Assembly (NCBI RefSeq): GCF_000482465.1
Contig: NZ_KI519425.1
Span: 282,609-346,608, forward strand
Source of the DNA: Runella limosa DSM 17973
Lineage (GTDB): Bacteria > Bacteroidota > Bacteroidia > Cytophagales > Spirosomataceae
Reading direction: 5' to 3'
DNA length: 64,000 nucleotides
Of this stretch, positions 1-7,996 are shown one piece after another. Under the pieces are notes generated by a model. It saw nothing but the letters and a program-made list of their open reading frames with translations. It was not told the origin of the DNA and made no database searches. The number at the start of each line of letters is the position of its first letter. Within the stretch, counting starts at the first letter, position 1. The translations under genes were made by a program, and so were the position numbers.

Positions 1-100
1 TTATCGTTATTCACCTTTTAGCTCTGAGCAAAGATGATGCTAAACTTTACAAATCTTGGAGGCTGGCCTGATAAAAAATGGAATGTTGACGCTAATACCC

Positions 101-108
101 TAATTTTG
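101..108 (+). promoter_or_regulatory. -7 box upstream of ribH
   Basis: TAATTTTG matches the Bacteroidota -7 consensus TAnnTTTG exactly. It predicts a transcript start near 113-115 and a leader of about 45 nt before ribH. No TTG at good -33 spacing is present (the nearest leaves only 12 nt), so only the -7 element is supported. Confidence 0.4.
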
Positions 109-161
109 CGGAGGGATAGGTTTTTCTTTCCCCCCAAACATCGTAAACGACCAACTCACCC

Positions 162-641
162 ATGTCATCTGCTGATAAAAATCTGAGCGTTTTTACCACC
201 GACGGTTTGCCTGACATCACCAACAAAAAATTTGTGATAGTAGTAGCCGAGTGGAATTCGGAAGTAACCGAAGCTTTGTTTCAAGGAGCCTACAAAACGC
301 TTGTTGACCACGGAGCGCAAACGCAAAATATCCTTCGTGCCAACGTTCCAGGAAGTTTTGAGCTTAGTTTTGGCTCACAAGTATATGCCCAAAAAGCCAA
401 TGTGGACGCCGTGATTGCCATTGGCTGCGTGATTCAGGGAGAAACTAAGCACAACGATTATATCAACCACGCCGTAGCACATGGCCTCACCGACGTGGCC
501 TTGAAATACAACAAACCCGTAATTTTTGGCGTACTTACGCCCAACACCCTCCAACAAGCCCTCGACCGTGCGGGAGGCGTCCACGGCAACAAAGGCGACG
601 AAGCCGCCATCACTGCCATCAAAATGTTGAGCTTACAATAA
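162..641 (+). CDS. ribH: 6,7-dimethyl-8-ribityllumazine synthase
   Basis: Penultimate enzyme of riboflavin synthesis: it condenses 5-amino-6-ribitylaminouracil with 3,4-dihydroxy-2-butanone 4-phosphate in the cytoplasm. The 159-residue length is normal for the family. Diagnostic segments are visible: AEWNSEV near the N-terminus (substrate binding), GSFELSFG, the phosphate-binding loop GETKHNDYIN containing the catalytic-region His, and the C-terminal FGVLTPNTLQQALDRAGG stretch. The gene stands alone with no other rib gene next to it. The start is the first in-frame ATG after a plausible promoter, with no Shine-Dalgarno sequence, as is usual in this phylum. Confidence 0.97.
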   Translation: MSSADKNLSVFTTDGLPDITNKKFVIVVAEWNSEVTEALFQGAYKTLVDHGAQTQNILRANVPGSFELSFGSQVYAQKANVDAVIAIGCVIQGETKHNDYINHAVAHGLTDVALKYNKPVIFGVLTPNTLQQALDRAGGVHGNKGDEAAITAIKMLSLQ

Positions 642-717
642 ATAAAAAGTTAAATCCATAAAGTAAGCCTTCTAAATCCCTTCTTCTGTAAGGAGAGGGG
701 CTAGGGGGGAGGTTAGC

Positions 718-1305
718 ATGAAAACTGTCATTATCAAATATAACGCGGGCAATGTGCAGTCGGTGATGTATGCCCTCGACCGCATTGGGGCGGCGTACGA
801 ATGGACCGACGACCCCGAAACCATTTTGGCGGCTGATAAAGTGATTTTCCCAGGCGTAGGCGAAGCCAGTACGGCCATGGCCTATTTGAGAGAACACCAA
901 CTCGATCAGCTCATCCCGACCCTGCGCCAGCCCGTTTTGGGTACGTGCGTGGGGATGCAACTCATGTGTCGCTATTCGGAAGAAAACGACACCACTTGCA
1001 TGGGAATTTTTGACGTGGACGTACTGCGTTTTCCGCGCGTATCGGGCTTTAAAGTGCCCCAAACGGGCTGGAACGACATTTATGAGTTGAATAATCCACT
1101 TTGTGCAGGACTCAACGAACACGACTACGTGTATTACAACCACGGGTATTATGCCCCCCTTTGTGCGCAAACGGCCGCCAAAACCAATTACATTTTGGAG
1201 TATTCGGCCATGTTGCAAAAAGACAATTTCTTCGCCGCTCAGTTTCACTCTGAAATCAGCGGAAACGTAGGACAACGGATTTTTGAAAATTTCCTGAAAT
1301 TATAA
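718..1305 (+). CDS. hisH: Imidazole glycerol phosphate synthase subunit HisH
   Basis: Glutaminase subunit of IGP synthase. It supplies ammonia to HisF in the fifth step of histidine synthesis. It is a 195-residue class I glutamine amidotransferase with the nucleophile elbow GTCVGMQ (Cys about residue 79) and the late FHSEISG catalytic His-x-Glu. The N-terminal YNAGNVQSV motif is typical of HisH. It lies apart from other his genes in this window. The leader at 676-717 is purine-rich (GGAGAGGGGCTAGGGGGGAGG) but looks like a dispersed intergenic element rather than a ribosome site. A hairpin at 1312-1344 ends the gene. Confidence 0.96.
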   Translation: MKTVIIKYNAGNVQSVMYALDRIGAAYEWTDDPETILAADKVIFPGVGEASTAMAYLREHQLDQLIPTLRQPVLGTCVGMQLMCRYSEENDTTCMGIFDVDVLRFPRVSGFKVPQTGWNDIYELNNPLCAGLNEHDYVYYNHGYYAPLCAQTAAKTNYILEYSAMLQKDNFFAAQFHSEISGNVGQRIFENFLKL

Positions 1306-1311
1306 TTAGAG

Positions 1312-1344
1312 ATGTGTCGCTTGTTGCTTATCAGAGCGACACAT
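1312..1344 (+). terminator. Hairpin downstream of hisH
   Basis: Perfect 10-bp stem ATGTGTCGCT / AGCGACACAT with a 13-nt loop, starting 7 nt after the hisH stop. The U tract is short (TTT), so termination is likely but not certain. Confidence 0.5.
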
Positions 1345-1430
1345 TTCCCTACGATTCAAACTCACTTTACTGAAATCCTTGAGTTTGACGAACAAAATAT
1401 TCTGAATCTTCACTTAGCCGTTGATATTTG

Positions 1431-1928
1431 ATGCGTGCTTTTGCTTTCTTTTTGCTCATGTTTTCGTGGTTGAAACCCAACGCCCAAACCAATAGCCGTG
1501 CCTATAAAGTCATGCTCGAAGGCATGTACAAACACACGGTGCCTACGCTGAGTTGTAATGAATTGAAAAAAGAACTCAAAAACGTTGTATTGCTCGACAC
1601 CCGCGCCAAAAACGAATACGATGTAAGCCATCTTCCAGATGCGCGTTGGGTAGGCTACGATGAATTTAATCCAAAATCCGTGGCAGATTTGCCCAAAAAC
1701 ACGCCGATTGTAGTCTATTGCACAGTGGGAGTTCGTAGTGAACGGGTAGGCGAAAAACTCAAAGCAGCAGGTTTTCAAAATGTTCGCAACTTATACGGAA
1801 GTATTTTTGAGTGGGTCAATCAAGGCAATACCGTCGTGGATAACCAAGGAAAACCTACCCAAAAAGTACATGCCTATTCTCGGACGTGGGGCATTTGGCT
1901 TAATAAAGGGGAGAAGGTGTATGAGTGA
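1431..1928 (+). CDS. Exported rhodanese-like domain protein
   Basis: A single rhodanese domain of about 115 residues behind a signal peptide (MRAFAFFLLMFSWLKPNAQT). The active-site loop is intact: VVYCTVGVRSERVG has Cys followed by the anion-binding loop, matching CxxGxRS. LLDTRAKNEYDVSHLPDAR is the family's N-terminal CH2A-like motif. Rhodaneses move sulfane sulfur or bind redox partners; the partner here is unknown. The location is periplasmic by inference from the signal peptide. A TTG lies immediately upstream, but the ATG at 1431 is preferred. The downstream gene is a methyltransferase separated by low-complexity GATGAG/ATAA repeats. Confidence 0.85.
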   Translation: MRAFAFFLLMFSWLKPNAQTNSRAYKVMLEGMYKHTVPTLSCNELKKELKNVVLLDTRAKNEYDVSHLPDARWVGYDEFNPKSVADLPKNTPIVVYCTVGVRSERVGEKLKAAGFQNVRNLYGSIFEWVNQGNTVVDNQGKPTQKVHAYSRTWGIWLNKGEKVYE

Positions 1929-1989
1929 GTTTGGAACGATGAGAGATGAGTTATAAACGATGAGCTATAAGAGATAAGACCGATGTATT

Positions 1990-2568
1990 ATGGACGATTT
2001 TTTGGATAAAAATTACTGGGACGAACGCTATTTGCAGGATCAAACGGGCTGGGACATTGGCTACGTGTCACCCCCTTTGAAACAGTTTTTTGATACCCTT
2101 ACCGACAAGCACCTCCGCATTCTTATTCCTGGGGGTGGAAATAGCTACGAGGCTGTTTATCTGCTGGAGCAAGGTTTTAAGAATGTCACTGTCGTTGATA
2201 TTTCGGAAGTGGTATGTCAGCGCTTGACGGATAACTATGGTGAAAAAGGGTTACGAGTCGTTTGTGCTGATTTTTTTGAGCATTCAGACACATACGACCT
2301 CATTGTGGAGCAAACCTTTTTCTGTGCCATTTCTCCTTCATTACGAGGTGATTATGTTCAAAAAATGACTGAATTGTTGTCGGAAGATGGAGTACTTGCG
2401 GGACTTTTGTTCAATCGCGCCTTTGAAGGTGGGCCGCCTTTTGGCGGAAGTGTGGCAGAGTACCAAGCTCTATTCGATAAAGCTGGTTTTAAGATTACCT
2501 TCGATTTGGCTCCTGCTTCTATTCCACCACGAGCGGGAAGTGAGGTGTTTTTTATAGCAAAAAGATAG
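1990..2568 (+). CDS. TPMT-family SAM-dependent methyltransferase
   Basis: 192 residues, resembling the bacterial thiopurine S-methyltransferase family (thiol or small-molecule methylation). Visible features are the N-terminal NYWDERYLQDQTGWDIG (the W-D aromatic motif of the family), the SAM-binding loop LIPGGGNSYEA, the acidic strand end TVVDIS, and EQTFFCAISPSLR after the VCADFF strand. It is cytoplasmic with no signal peptide. The natural substrate is not predictable. The start ATG at 1990 follows a repeat-rich spacer. Confidence 0.85.
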   Translation: MDDFLDKNYWDERYLQDQTGWDIGYVSPPLKQFFDTLTDKHLRILIPGGGNSYEAVYLLEQGFKNVTVVDISEVVCQRLTDNYGEKGLRVVCADFFEHSDTYDLIVEQTFFCAISPSLRGDYVQKMTELLSEDGVLAGLLFNRAFEGGPPFGGSVAEYQALFDKAGFKITFDLAPASIPPRAGSEVFFIAKR

Positions 2569-2641
2569 ACGCCACCCACAAAGAGCAGCGTCTATCCGCT
2601 ATCCTAAACCCTAACTACATTAAAAAATTGGATACAAATGA

Positions 2642-2893
2642 TTAATCGGCAAGAGTCGTTAAGAAACGAACGATTTTAGTAACCGTCGAAACTGCTTGAC
2701 GAGTGCCTTCGGCACCGTTCTGCGCTTGCTGCGTCACTTCTTTCAAAAGCGAACGCTGTGGCACCACTTCCTTTTTCACTTGGCTTGCCTCTTGCATGGC
2801 TTTGCGAGTAGCAAAAACATTGTGTGGACGGCCAATTGAAAAGGCTGAAGAACTTAACAAACACAGAACGGCGGCGAAGGTAATGGCTTTCAT
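2642..2893 (-). CDS. Small exported protein of unknown function
   Basis: 83 residues. The start at 2893 gives a clean signal peptide (MKAITFAAVLCLLSSSAFS); upstream in-frame ATG codons lie at or upstream of the promoter at 2955-2986 and cannot be the start. The mature part is about 64 residues, rich in Gln, Ala, Val and Lys, and helical in character (ATRKAMQEASQVKKEV, ending in a VSTVTKIVRFLTTLAD segment). No domain is recognised. It is monocistronic and faces away from the next gene. Confidence 0.65.
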   Translation of the reverse strand: MKAITFAAVLCLLSSSAFSIGRPHNVFATRKAMQEASQVKKEVVPQRSLLKEVTQQAQNGAEGTRQAVSTVTKIVRFLTTLAD

Positions 2894-2954
2894 GACTGTA
2901 TGAGTTTTGATGGTGATTTTAATGGTTGATTTGTCTTCTGGCTGAATGTTGAAA

Positions 2955-2986
2955 CAAAGATATATGTTTTGTCTGGTATTATGCAA
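2955..2986 (-). promoter_or_regulatory. Promoter of the small exported protein
   Basis: On the minus strand, TTG at 2986-2984, a 21-nt spacer, then TATCTTTG at 2962-2955. This is a full match to the Bacteroidota promoter pattern. The predicted leader is about 55 nt before the ATG at 2893. Confidence 0.6.
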
Positions 2987-3240
2987 TACAAAGTACCTTG
3001 TTTTTTGTTTGATTCGTGTTAAGCGGCAAATTTTAAGGACGAATGGTAAGCTATTTTTTTTGTACTGAAATAATTCCTTTCATCCAATAACCGTTGCCCT
3101 TAGCGGCGTCGATTATATGATGCAAAGGTGATACGAAAGGTTGCATCACACCAAAAAAAATTGACAAACTGGCTCTTCTGCCCGATGAATCGGGTAAAAT
3201 GCTGGGTGAAACGAAAAAGGGAATTGTTGAGGCGAATAGG
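2987..3240. other. Non-coding spacer with two small inverted repeats
   Basis: The gene-free stretch 2894-3240 holds the promoter above and, at 3118-3148, a hairpin with perfect 8-bp arms TGATGCAA / TTGCATCA. It also holds a short palindrome CCCGATGAATCGGG near 3180-3194. Neither is followed by a U tract on the minus strand. No reading frame in this spacer looks coding. Confidence 0.4.
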
Positions 3241-3954
3241 TTAGGGTTCTCTTAGGTACATGATTTTTCTTTCCCCCAGCACCGTCAATACATCGTTGTT
3301 GATGTTGTACCGTCCTTCTTTTGATTCAAGCACAAATGCTCCCGATATAAAAATGGCAGAATAGAGATACTCATTTACGATGTACCACCTAAGTTCGATG
3401 GGAAGAGAATCTTTTTCTGAACCTAGACCTATGCCTTCTATTCGCATCTCTCCCTCTTTAAAGAAGTGTTTTTTAGTGTGGCTACGAGGCAGTTCATTTT
3501 TATAATCTGTCTCAGAGATAACCTTCCATGTTCCCACCAAATCGGTATCTAGCTTGGGTTTTTCAAAATACGCTTCTAAATGGAAGGTAGTATCGTTGTT
3601 TTTACGTTCTAACCTTAGCGAGACGGTCGTTTCTTGAAAAGGGGGAATGTGGTTCAAAAAAACGATATTTGCGTCCAATTTATCGCTCCTCAGTGTTCCC
3701 GCCAGAGGGGAGGTACCGAGCGTTTTATGATGTAAAAAGGCTTTTAACTCCCCGTTCATTAAAGTCCCCTCTAAACTATGATTACTGTAATAACTGGTGT
3801 GAAACGTACCTGTGACTTTCTCCTTAGAAACTTTGATTGACAACACACATGGCTGTTCCATGAATCTACCTTCATATAAGCCTGCTAGATTCTGTTGGGC
3901 GTAGGCAGAGGTAAATAACGAAAGATAGCTAAAAAGAAAATGGAATAATCGCAT
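3241..3954 (-). CDS. Exported protein of unknown function
   Basis: 237 residues. The start at 3954 gives a signal peptide MRLFHFLFSYLSLFTSAYA ending at an AYA/Q site; an upstream in-frame start would bury it. The mature part is a series of short beta strands in two lobes: a first with LAGLYEGRFMEQPCVLSIKVS and KVTGTFHTSYYS, a second with LVGTWKVISETDYKNE. The layout resembles lipocalin-like or repeated beta-sandwich proteins that begin with G-x-Y/W. No family is recognised. It is tandem with and downstream of pyrC, separated by a large inverted repeat (4006-4083). Confidence 0.7.
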   Translation of the reverse strand: MRLFHFLFSYLSLFTSAYAQQNLAGLYEGRFMEQPCVLSIKVSKEKVTGTFHTSYYSNHSLEGTLMNGELKAFLHHKTLGTSPLAGTLRSDKLDANIVFLNHIPPFQETTVSLRLERKNNDTTFHLEAYFEKPKLDTDLVGTWKVISETDYKNELPRSHTKKHFFKEGEMRIEGIGLGSEKDSLPIELRWYIVNEYLYSAIFISGAFVLESKEGRYNINNDVLTVLGERKIMYLREP

Positions 3955-4005
3955 TGCGGGAGGTTGATAACTGCTAAATACCCAATAGCTTACTATAATT
4001 ATCAA

Positions 4006-4083
4006 AACCATATAAGTCATATAAGAGATTATAAGATGGTTTGATGTTCTCAACTTATATGCCCTTATATGTCTTATATGGTT
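4006..4083. repeat. Large imperfect inverted repeat between two minus-strand genes
   Basis: Arms 4006-4025 (AACCATATAAGTCATATAAG) and 4064-4083 pair at 19 of 20 positions around a 38-nt loop that itself carries further ATAAG/CTTAT motifs. It lies just 3-prime of pyrC and could act as a terminator or an mRNA-stabilising stem. No U tract follows. Confidence 0.55.
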
Positions 4084-4092
4084 GCAAAATAA

Positions 4093-5460
4093 CTACCGCT
4101 CAAACCTCAACCGCTTCCCCTTTGCTGATTCGTCAAAAACGCCATTGGCATACACCAAATGCCCCGATACAACGGTGTGCGTTACGCGGGAATGAAGCGT
4201 TGTCCCTTCCAAAGGCGACCAACCGCACTTGAAAAGAATATTTTCTTTCGTAACTGTCGTAGTGTCGTTCAAGTCCACCAATACCAAATCGGCCCAATAT
4301 CCTTCGCGGATATACCCACGGCGGTCTATGGCAAACACATCGGCAACGGCATGGCTCATTTTCTCCACTACGCGTTCGATTGAAATTTTACCCTGCTGCA
4401 CAAACTCCAACATCATATTGAGTGAATGTTGTACCAACGGCAAGCCCGACGGGGCCTCCCAGTAGCCTTTCGATTTTTCGTCCCACGTGTGCGGTGCGTG
4501 GTCGGTGGCAATGACGTCGATACGGTTATCGAGGACTGCTTGTAAAATTTGAGCTTTGTGATGCGCGGCCTTAATCGCGGGGTTGCATTTTATCTGCGTC
4601 CCCAAGCGACGATAATCCTCCGAGTCAAACCAAAGGTGATGCACACAAGCCTCCGACGTAATACGCTTTTTACGCTTATCGGACATAGCTACGGTTGAGT
4701 CTCCGTAAGCACCTACTTCAAACAAACTGGTTTCTTCACCCGTCGAAATGTGAAGTATATGGAGGCGCGTTCCGTGTTTTTTTGCCAATTCTACCGCCAT
4801 CGACGATGATTTATAACACGCTTCTTCGTTGCGCACGAGCGCGTGAATATCATGCCCCCATCCCCCAATGGGGGTATTGTTTTTGTAATATTCTACATTT
4901 TTACGGACAGTATCTTCGTCTTCGCAGTGCGTTGCAATCAAACAAGGGGCGTTGGCAAACAGTTTTTCGAGTACTTCGGGGGCATCAACGAGCATGTTAC
5001 CCGTGGATGAGCCCATAAAAACTTTTATCCCGCAAACATCGGGACAAATGGTTTTCATTACCTCGTCGTAGTTGTCGTTGGAGGCGCCCATAAAAAACGA
5101 ATAGTTGGCCAACGACGTGTTTGACGCAATTTGGTATTTATCTTCTAACAGCCCCTGTGTCAGTGCATTAGGGACGGTGTTTGGCATTTCCATAAACGAA
5201 GTTGTTCCACCTGCTACTGCTGCTTTGGCCTCGGTATAAATCGATGCCTTGTGAGTAAGGCCAGGCTCTCTGAAATGCACTTGGTCGTCGATAACCCCTG
5301 GAAGCAAGTATTTTCCTTGGGCATCAATGAGTTGCGAGGCCGACAAATGGCTCAGATTTGCCCCAATTTGTTCGATAAAACCGTCTTTGATAAAGACATC
5401 TTGTGTGGTGATTTTACCCTCGTTGACGAGACGTGCATTGGTAATTAGAAGAGTAGTCAT
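4093..5460 (-). CDS. pyrC: Dihydroorotase (class I, Bacteroidota type)
   Basis: Third step of pyrimidine synthesis: reversible cyclisation of carbamoyl aspartate to dihydroorotate. 455 residues of the amidohydrolase superfamily. Visible elements are the metal-binding strand GVIDDQVHFREPG, the presumed carbamylated lysine in CGIKVFMGSSTGN, metal histidines in ATHCEDED and LHILHIS, and the catalytic ATDHAPHT. The first metal His of the usual HxH is Gln (DQVHF). The start is ATG at 5460; the in-frame TTG at 5472 is rejected. An exact -7 box lies 38 nt upstream. It could be called an allantoinase or hydantoinase relative, but dihydroorotase is favoured. Confidence 0.88.
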   Translation of the reverse strand: MTTLLITNARLVNEGKITTQDVFIKDGFIEQIGANLSHLSASQLIDAQGKYLLPGVIDDQVHFREPGLTHKASIYTEAKAAVAGGTTSFMEMPNTVPNALTQGLLEDKYQIASNTSLANYSFFMGASNDNYDEVMKTICPDVCGIKVFMGSSTGNMLVDAPEVLEKLFANAPCLIATHCEDEDTVRKNVEYYKNNTPIGGWGHDIHALVRNEEACYKSSSMAVELAKKHGTRLHILHISTGEETSLFEVGAYGDSTVAMSDKRKKRITSEACVHHLWFDSEDYRRLGTQIKCNPAIKAAHHKAQILQAVLDNRIDVIATDHAPHTWDEKSKGYWEAPSGLPLVQHSLNMMLEFVQQGKISIERVVEKMSHAVADVFAIDRRGYIREGYWADLVLVDLNDTTTVTKENILFKCGWSPLEGTTLHSRVTHTVVSGHLVYANGVFDESAKGKRLRFER

Positions 5461-5497
5461 ACTATATAACAAAAAAGCTCGTTAAATAAATTGAAGT

Positions 5498-5505
5498 CAA
5501 ACTTA
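5498..5505 (-). promoter_or_regulatory. -7 box upstream of pyrC
   Basis: TAAGTTTG on the minus strand fits TAnnTTTG, giving a leader of about 32 nt. No TTG at -33 is visible. Confidence 0.35.
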
Positions 5506-5534
5506 GCACTCATTCACTAAACAGCCATCACCTT

Positions 5535-7976
5535 ATGCGTTTATTTTTATGGGCTTGCCTGCTCTCTCTATCTACGTATGCGCAACAACGTTACACCATC
5601 AGCGGCTACGTCCGCGAAAGTGGCAGCCAAGAACAGCTCATCGGCGTTAATGTCTATCTGCCCGGAACTGTCACGGGAACGACCTCCAACACCTACGGTT
5701 TTTATTCGCTTACACTACCCGCAGCCGATTCTGTTACTTTGGCATTTTCATTTGTGGGCTACGGCACCGAAATCCGTACTGTTAAGCTACAAAAAAACCT
5801 TGAACTCAACATTTCGCTCGAAGCCCTCGGAAGGCAGCTCAACGAAGTAGTGGTATCGGGAAAACGCGAAGCAGACAAAGTAAGCCAAACGCCCCAAATG
5901 AGTCGCATCGACATTCCTGTCCAGCAAATCAAAAAAATCCCTGCTTTTCTGGGCGAAAAAGACGTGTTGCGGGTTATTCAACTCATGCCAGGGGTTCAAA
6001 AAGGGTCGGAAGGACAAACGGGCATTTACGTACGCGGGGGTGGTCCTGACCAAAACTTGATTATTTTGGACGACGCGCCCGTTTATAACGTCAGCCACTT
6101 GTTTGGGTTCTTTTCGGTGTTCAACGGCGATGCCCTCAAAAGCGTCGAACTGACCAAGGGAGGATTCCCTGCACGTTTTGGCGGTCGGCTTTCGTCGGTG
6201 TTGGAACTGAATATGAAAGAGGGCAACAAAGAAAAACTCCACGGCGAAGGCGGCGGCGGACTCATTGCCAGTCGTTTGACGCTCGAAGGGCCACTCAAGT
6301 TCCGAAAATCAGCCCCAGCCAAATCTTCCTTTTTAATTTCTGGACGGCGCACCTACCTTGATTTACTGGCTCGGCCGCTCATTGCTGCCGAAAGTAACGG
6401 AGCGAGCTCGGGAGGTTATTATTTTTATGACCTCAACGCCAAGTTGAATTATGATTTTGGCCAAAAAAATAAACTCTACGCCAGCGGGTACTTTGGCAAA
6501 GACCGTTTTTTCTTCCGTGACAAAAGTACTTCTTCCACCAGCGAAGGTGGTCTCAACTGGGGAAATGCCACGGGAACGCTCCGATGGAATCACCTTTTCA
6601 ACGAAAAACTATTCTCCAATGCCTCGTTGATTTTCAGCAATTATCAGTTTCAGATTTATGCCAAAGACAGCCAAACCAATGCTACCACCACCAACCAGTA
6701 CGAACTTCGTTATACGTCGGGGGTGAGGGATTGGGGGTTAAAATACGACGTTGATTATTTCCCTAATCCGCAACATGCCCTTCGATTTGGGGCCTCGACC
6801 ACCTTGCACCGTTTTACTCCTAGCGCAGTGGTGGTGAAAGATTCGGACATCGACCGTTTTTCAAAAGAAATAGAGGCCATCGACAACGTGGAATCGGGCG
6901 TTTATGTCGAAGATACGTGGAAGCCTACCCCGTGGTTCAAGATGAATGCGGGCTTGCGGTTGAGTTATTTTAAGGCCGAAAACCAGCACTACCTCCGCCC
7001 TGAACCACGCATTTCGACGGCCTTTATGCTCCGCCCCGATTTGTCGTTTAAGGCATCGTACGCGCGCATGAACCAATATATTCATTTGTTGTCAAACACG
7101 GGCATTGGTCTTCCTACCGATTTGTGGGTGCCTTCGACGGACAAAATCGCCCCGCAGCAGTCGAGCCAAGTTGCCGCAGGTTTTGCCAAAGATTTTGAAA
7201 AACAAGGACTTGCGCTAACCATAGAAGGATATTACAAAAACATGAACAATATCGTCAATTATAAGGAAGGCTCTAGCTTTTTGTTGATTGACGACCCGTC
7301 GAGCGCCGACAAAGTGCGCTGGGACGAAAACATCACCAGCGGACGTGGTTGGTCGTACGGGGCTGAAGTGTTGTTACAGAAAAAGACAGGAAAATTTTCG
7401 GGCTGGATTGGTTATACCCTATCGTGGACACAATGGCAGTTTGCTGAACTTAATTTTGGACAAAAATTCTTCCCGCGTTACGACCGTCGCCACGATTTAT
7501 CGGTCGTAGGTATTTACGAAATCAGTCCGCGCATTACGCTTTCTGGAACGTGGGTATATGGCACAGGCAACGCACTTACTTTACCGCAGAGCAATTACAA
7601 AGCATATCAACATACCCTAACACCGCAGGTTCAATACACCGACACGGGCAATGGCACCTACGCCCCTTTTATCTCCAATTCGCCTTTTAGCTACGGCCGC
7701 ACGGTCAATGATTATGGGCCTAAAAACAGCTTTCGGGCCGAGCCTTATCACCGTTTTGATTTGAGTTTGCAGTTCCACAAGAAAAAGAAATACCACGAAC
7801 GCACTTGGGAGTTGAGCATTTATAACCTATACAACCGACGAAATCCGTTTTTCTACAACCTCACCTCACGGACTGTCTATGATGCAAATGGGCGTCCTAC
7901 GGGTAGCCAGAACGTCCTCCAGCGCATTTCAATTTTCCCAATTGTGCCAACGTTGAGTTATAATTTTAAATTTTAA
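5535..7976 (+). CDS. TonB-dependent receptor with carboxypeptidase-regulatory-like N-domain
   Basis: 813-residue outer-membrane receptor. Order: signal peptide (1-16, ending STYA), a CarboxypepD_reg-like beta-sandwich (about 18-105, GYVRESGSQEQLIGVNVYLPG), a plug domain with the conserved YVRGGGPDQNLIILDDAPVY (about 165-185) and GFPARFGGRLSSVLE, then a 22-strand-type barrel ending in PTLSYNFKF with the aromatic terminal residue expected for barrel assembly. It lacks the STN domain that the second receptor in this locus has. It is followed 20 nt later by a DUF4249 lipoprotein, its probable surface partner. The substrate is unknown; TonB and ExbBD would energise it. Confidence 0.93.
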   Translation: MRLFLWACLLSLSTYAQQRYTISGYVRESGSQEQLIGVNVYLPGTVTGTTSNTYGFYSLTLPAADSVTLAFSFVGYGTEIRTVKLQKNLELNISLEALGRQLNEVVVSGKREADKVSQTPQMSRIDIPVQQIKKIPAFLGEKDVLRVIQLMPGVQKGSEGQTGIYVRGGGPDQNLIILDDAPVYNVSHLFGFFSVFNGDALKSVELTKGGFPARFGGRLSSVLELNMKEGNKEKLHGEGGGGLIASRLTLEGPLKFRKSAPAKSSFLISGRRTYLDLLARPLIAAESNGASSGGYYFYDLNAKLNYDFGQKNKLYASGYFGKDRFFFRDKSTSSTSEGGLNWGNATGTLRWNHLFNEKLFSNASLIFSNYQFQIYAKDSQTNATTTNQYELRYTSGVRDWGLKYDVDYFPNPQHALRFGASTTLHRFTPSAVVVKDSDIDRFSKEIEAIDNVESGVYVEDTWKPTPWFKMNAGLRLSYFKAENQHYLRPEPRISTAFMLRPDLSFKASYARMNQYIHLLSNTGIGLPTDLWVPSTDKIAPQQSSQVAAGFAKDFEKQGLALTIEGYYKNMNNIVNYKEGSSFLLIDDPSSADKVRWDENITSGRGWSYGAEVLLQKKTGKFSGWIGYTLSWTQWQFAELNFGQKFFPRYDRRHDLSVVGIYEISPRITLSGTWVYGTGNALTLPQSNYKAYQHTLTPQVQYTDTGNGTYAPFISNSPFSYGRTVNDYGPKNSFRAEPYHRFDLSLQFHKKKKYHERTWELSIYNLYNRRNPFFYNLTSRTVYDANGRPTGSQNVLQRISIFPIVPTLSYNFKF

Positions 7977-7996
7977 ACTCTCGTAACAACAAAAAC

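Noticed and set aside
676-717. Purine-rich stretch considered as a Shine-Dalgarno site for hisH
   Set aside because: Too long and distributed; it resembles the dispersed GGAGAGGGGCTAGGG-type intergenic element, and strong SD sites are not otherwise used in this window.
619-1275. Long open frame antisense to hisH
   Set aside because: It is the complement of a clear HisH gene with intact catalytic motifs; its translation has no recognisable domain and atypical composition.
1929-1989. Short GATGAG / ATAA repeats considered as a CRISPR or regulatory array
   Set aside because: Irregular units of about 10-15 nt with no spacers of constant length; a common type of low-complexity intergenic DNA in this phylum.
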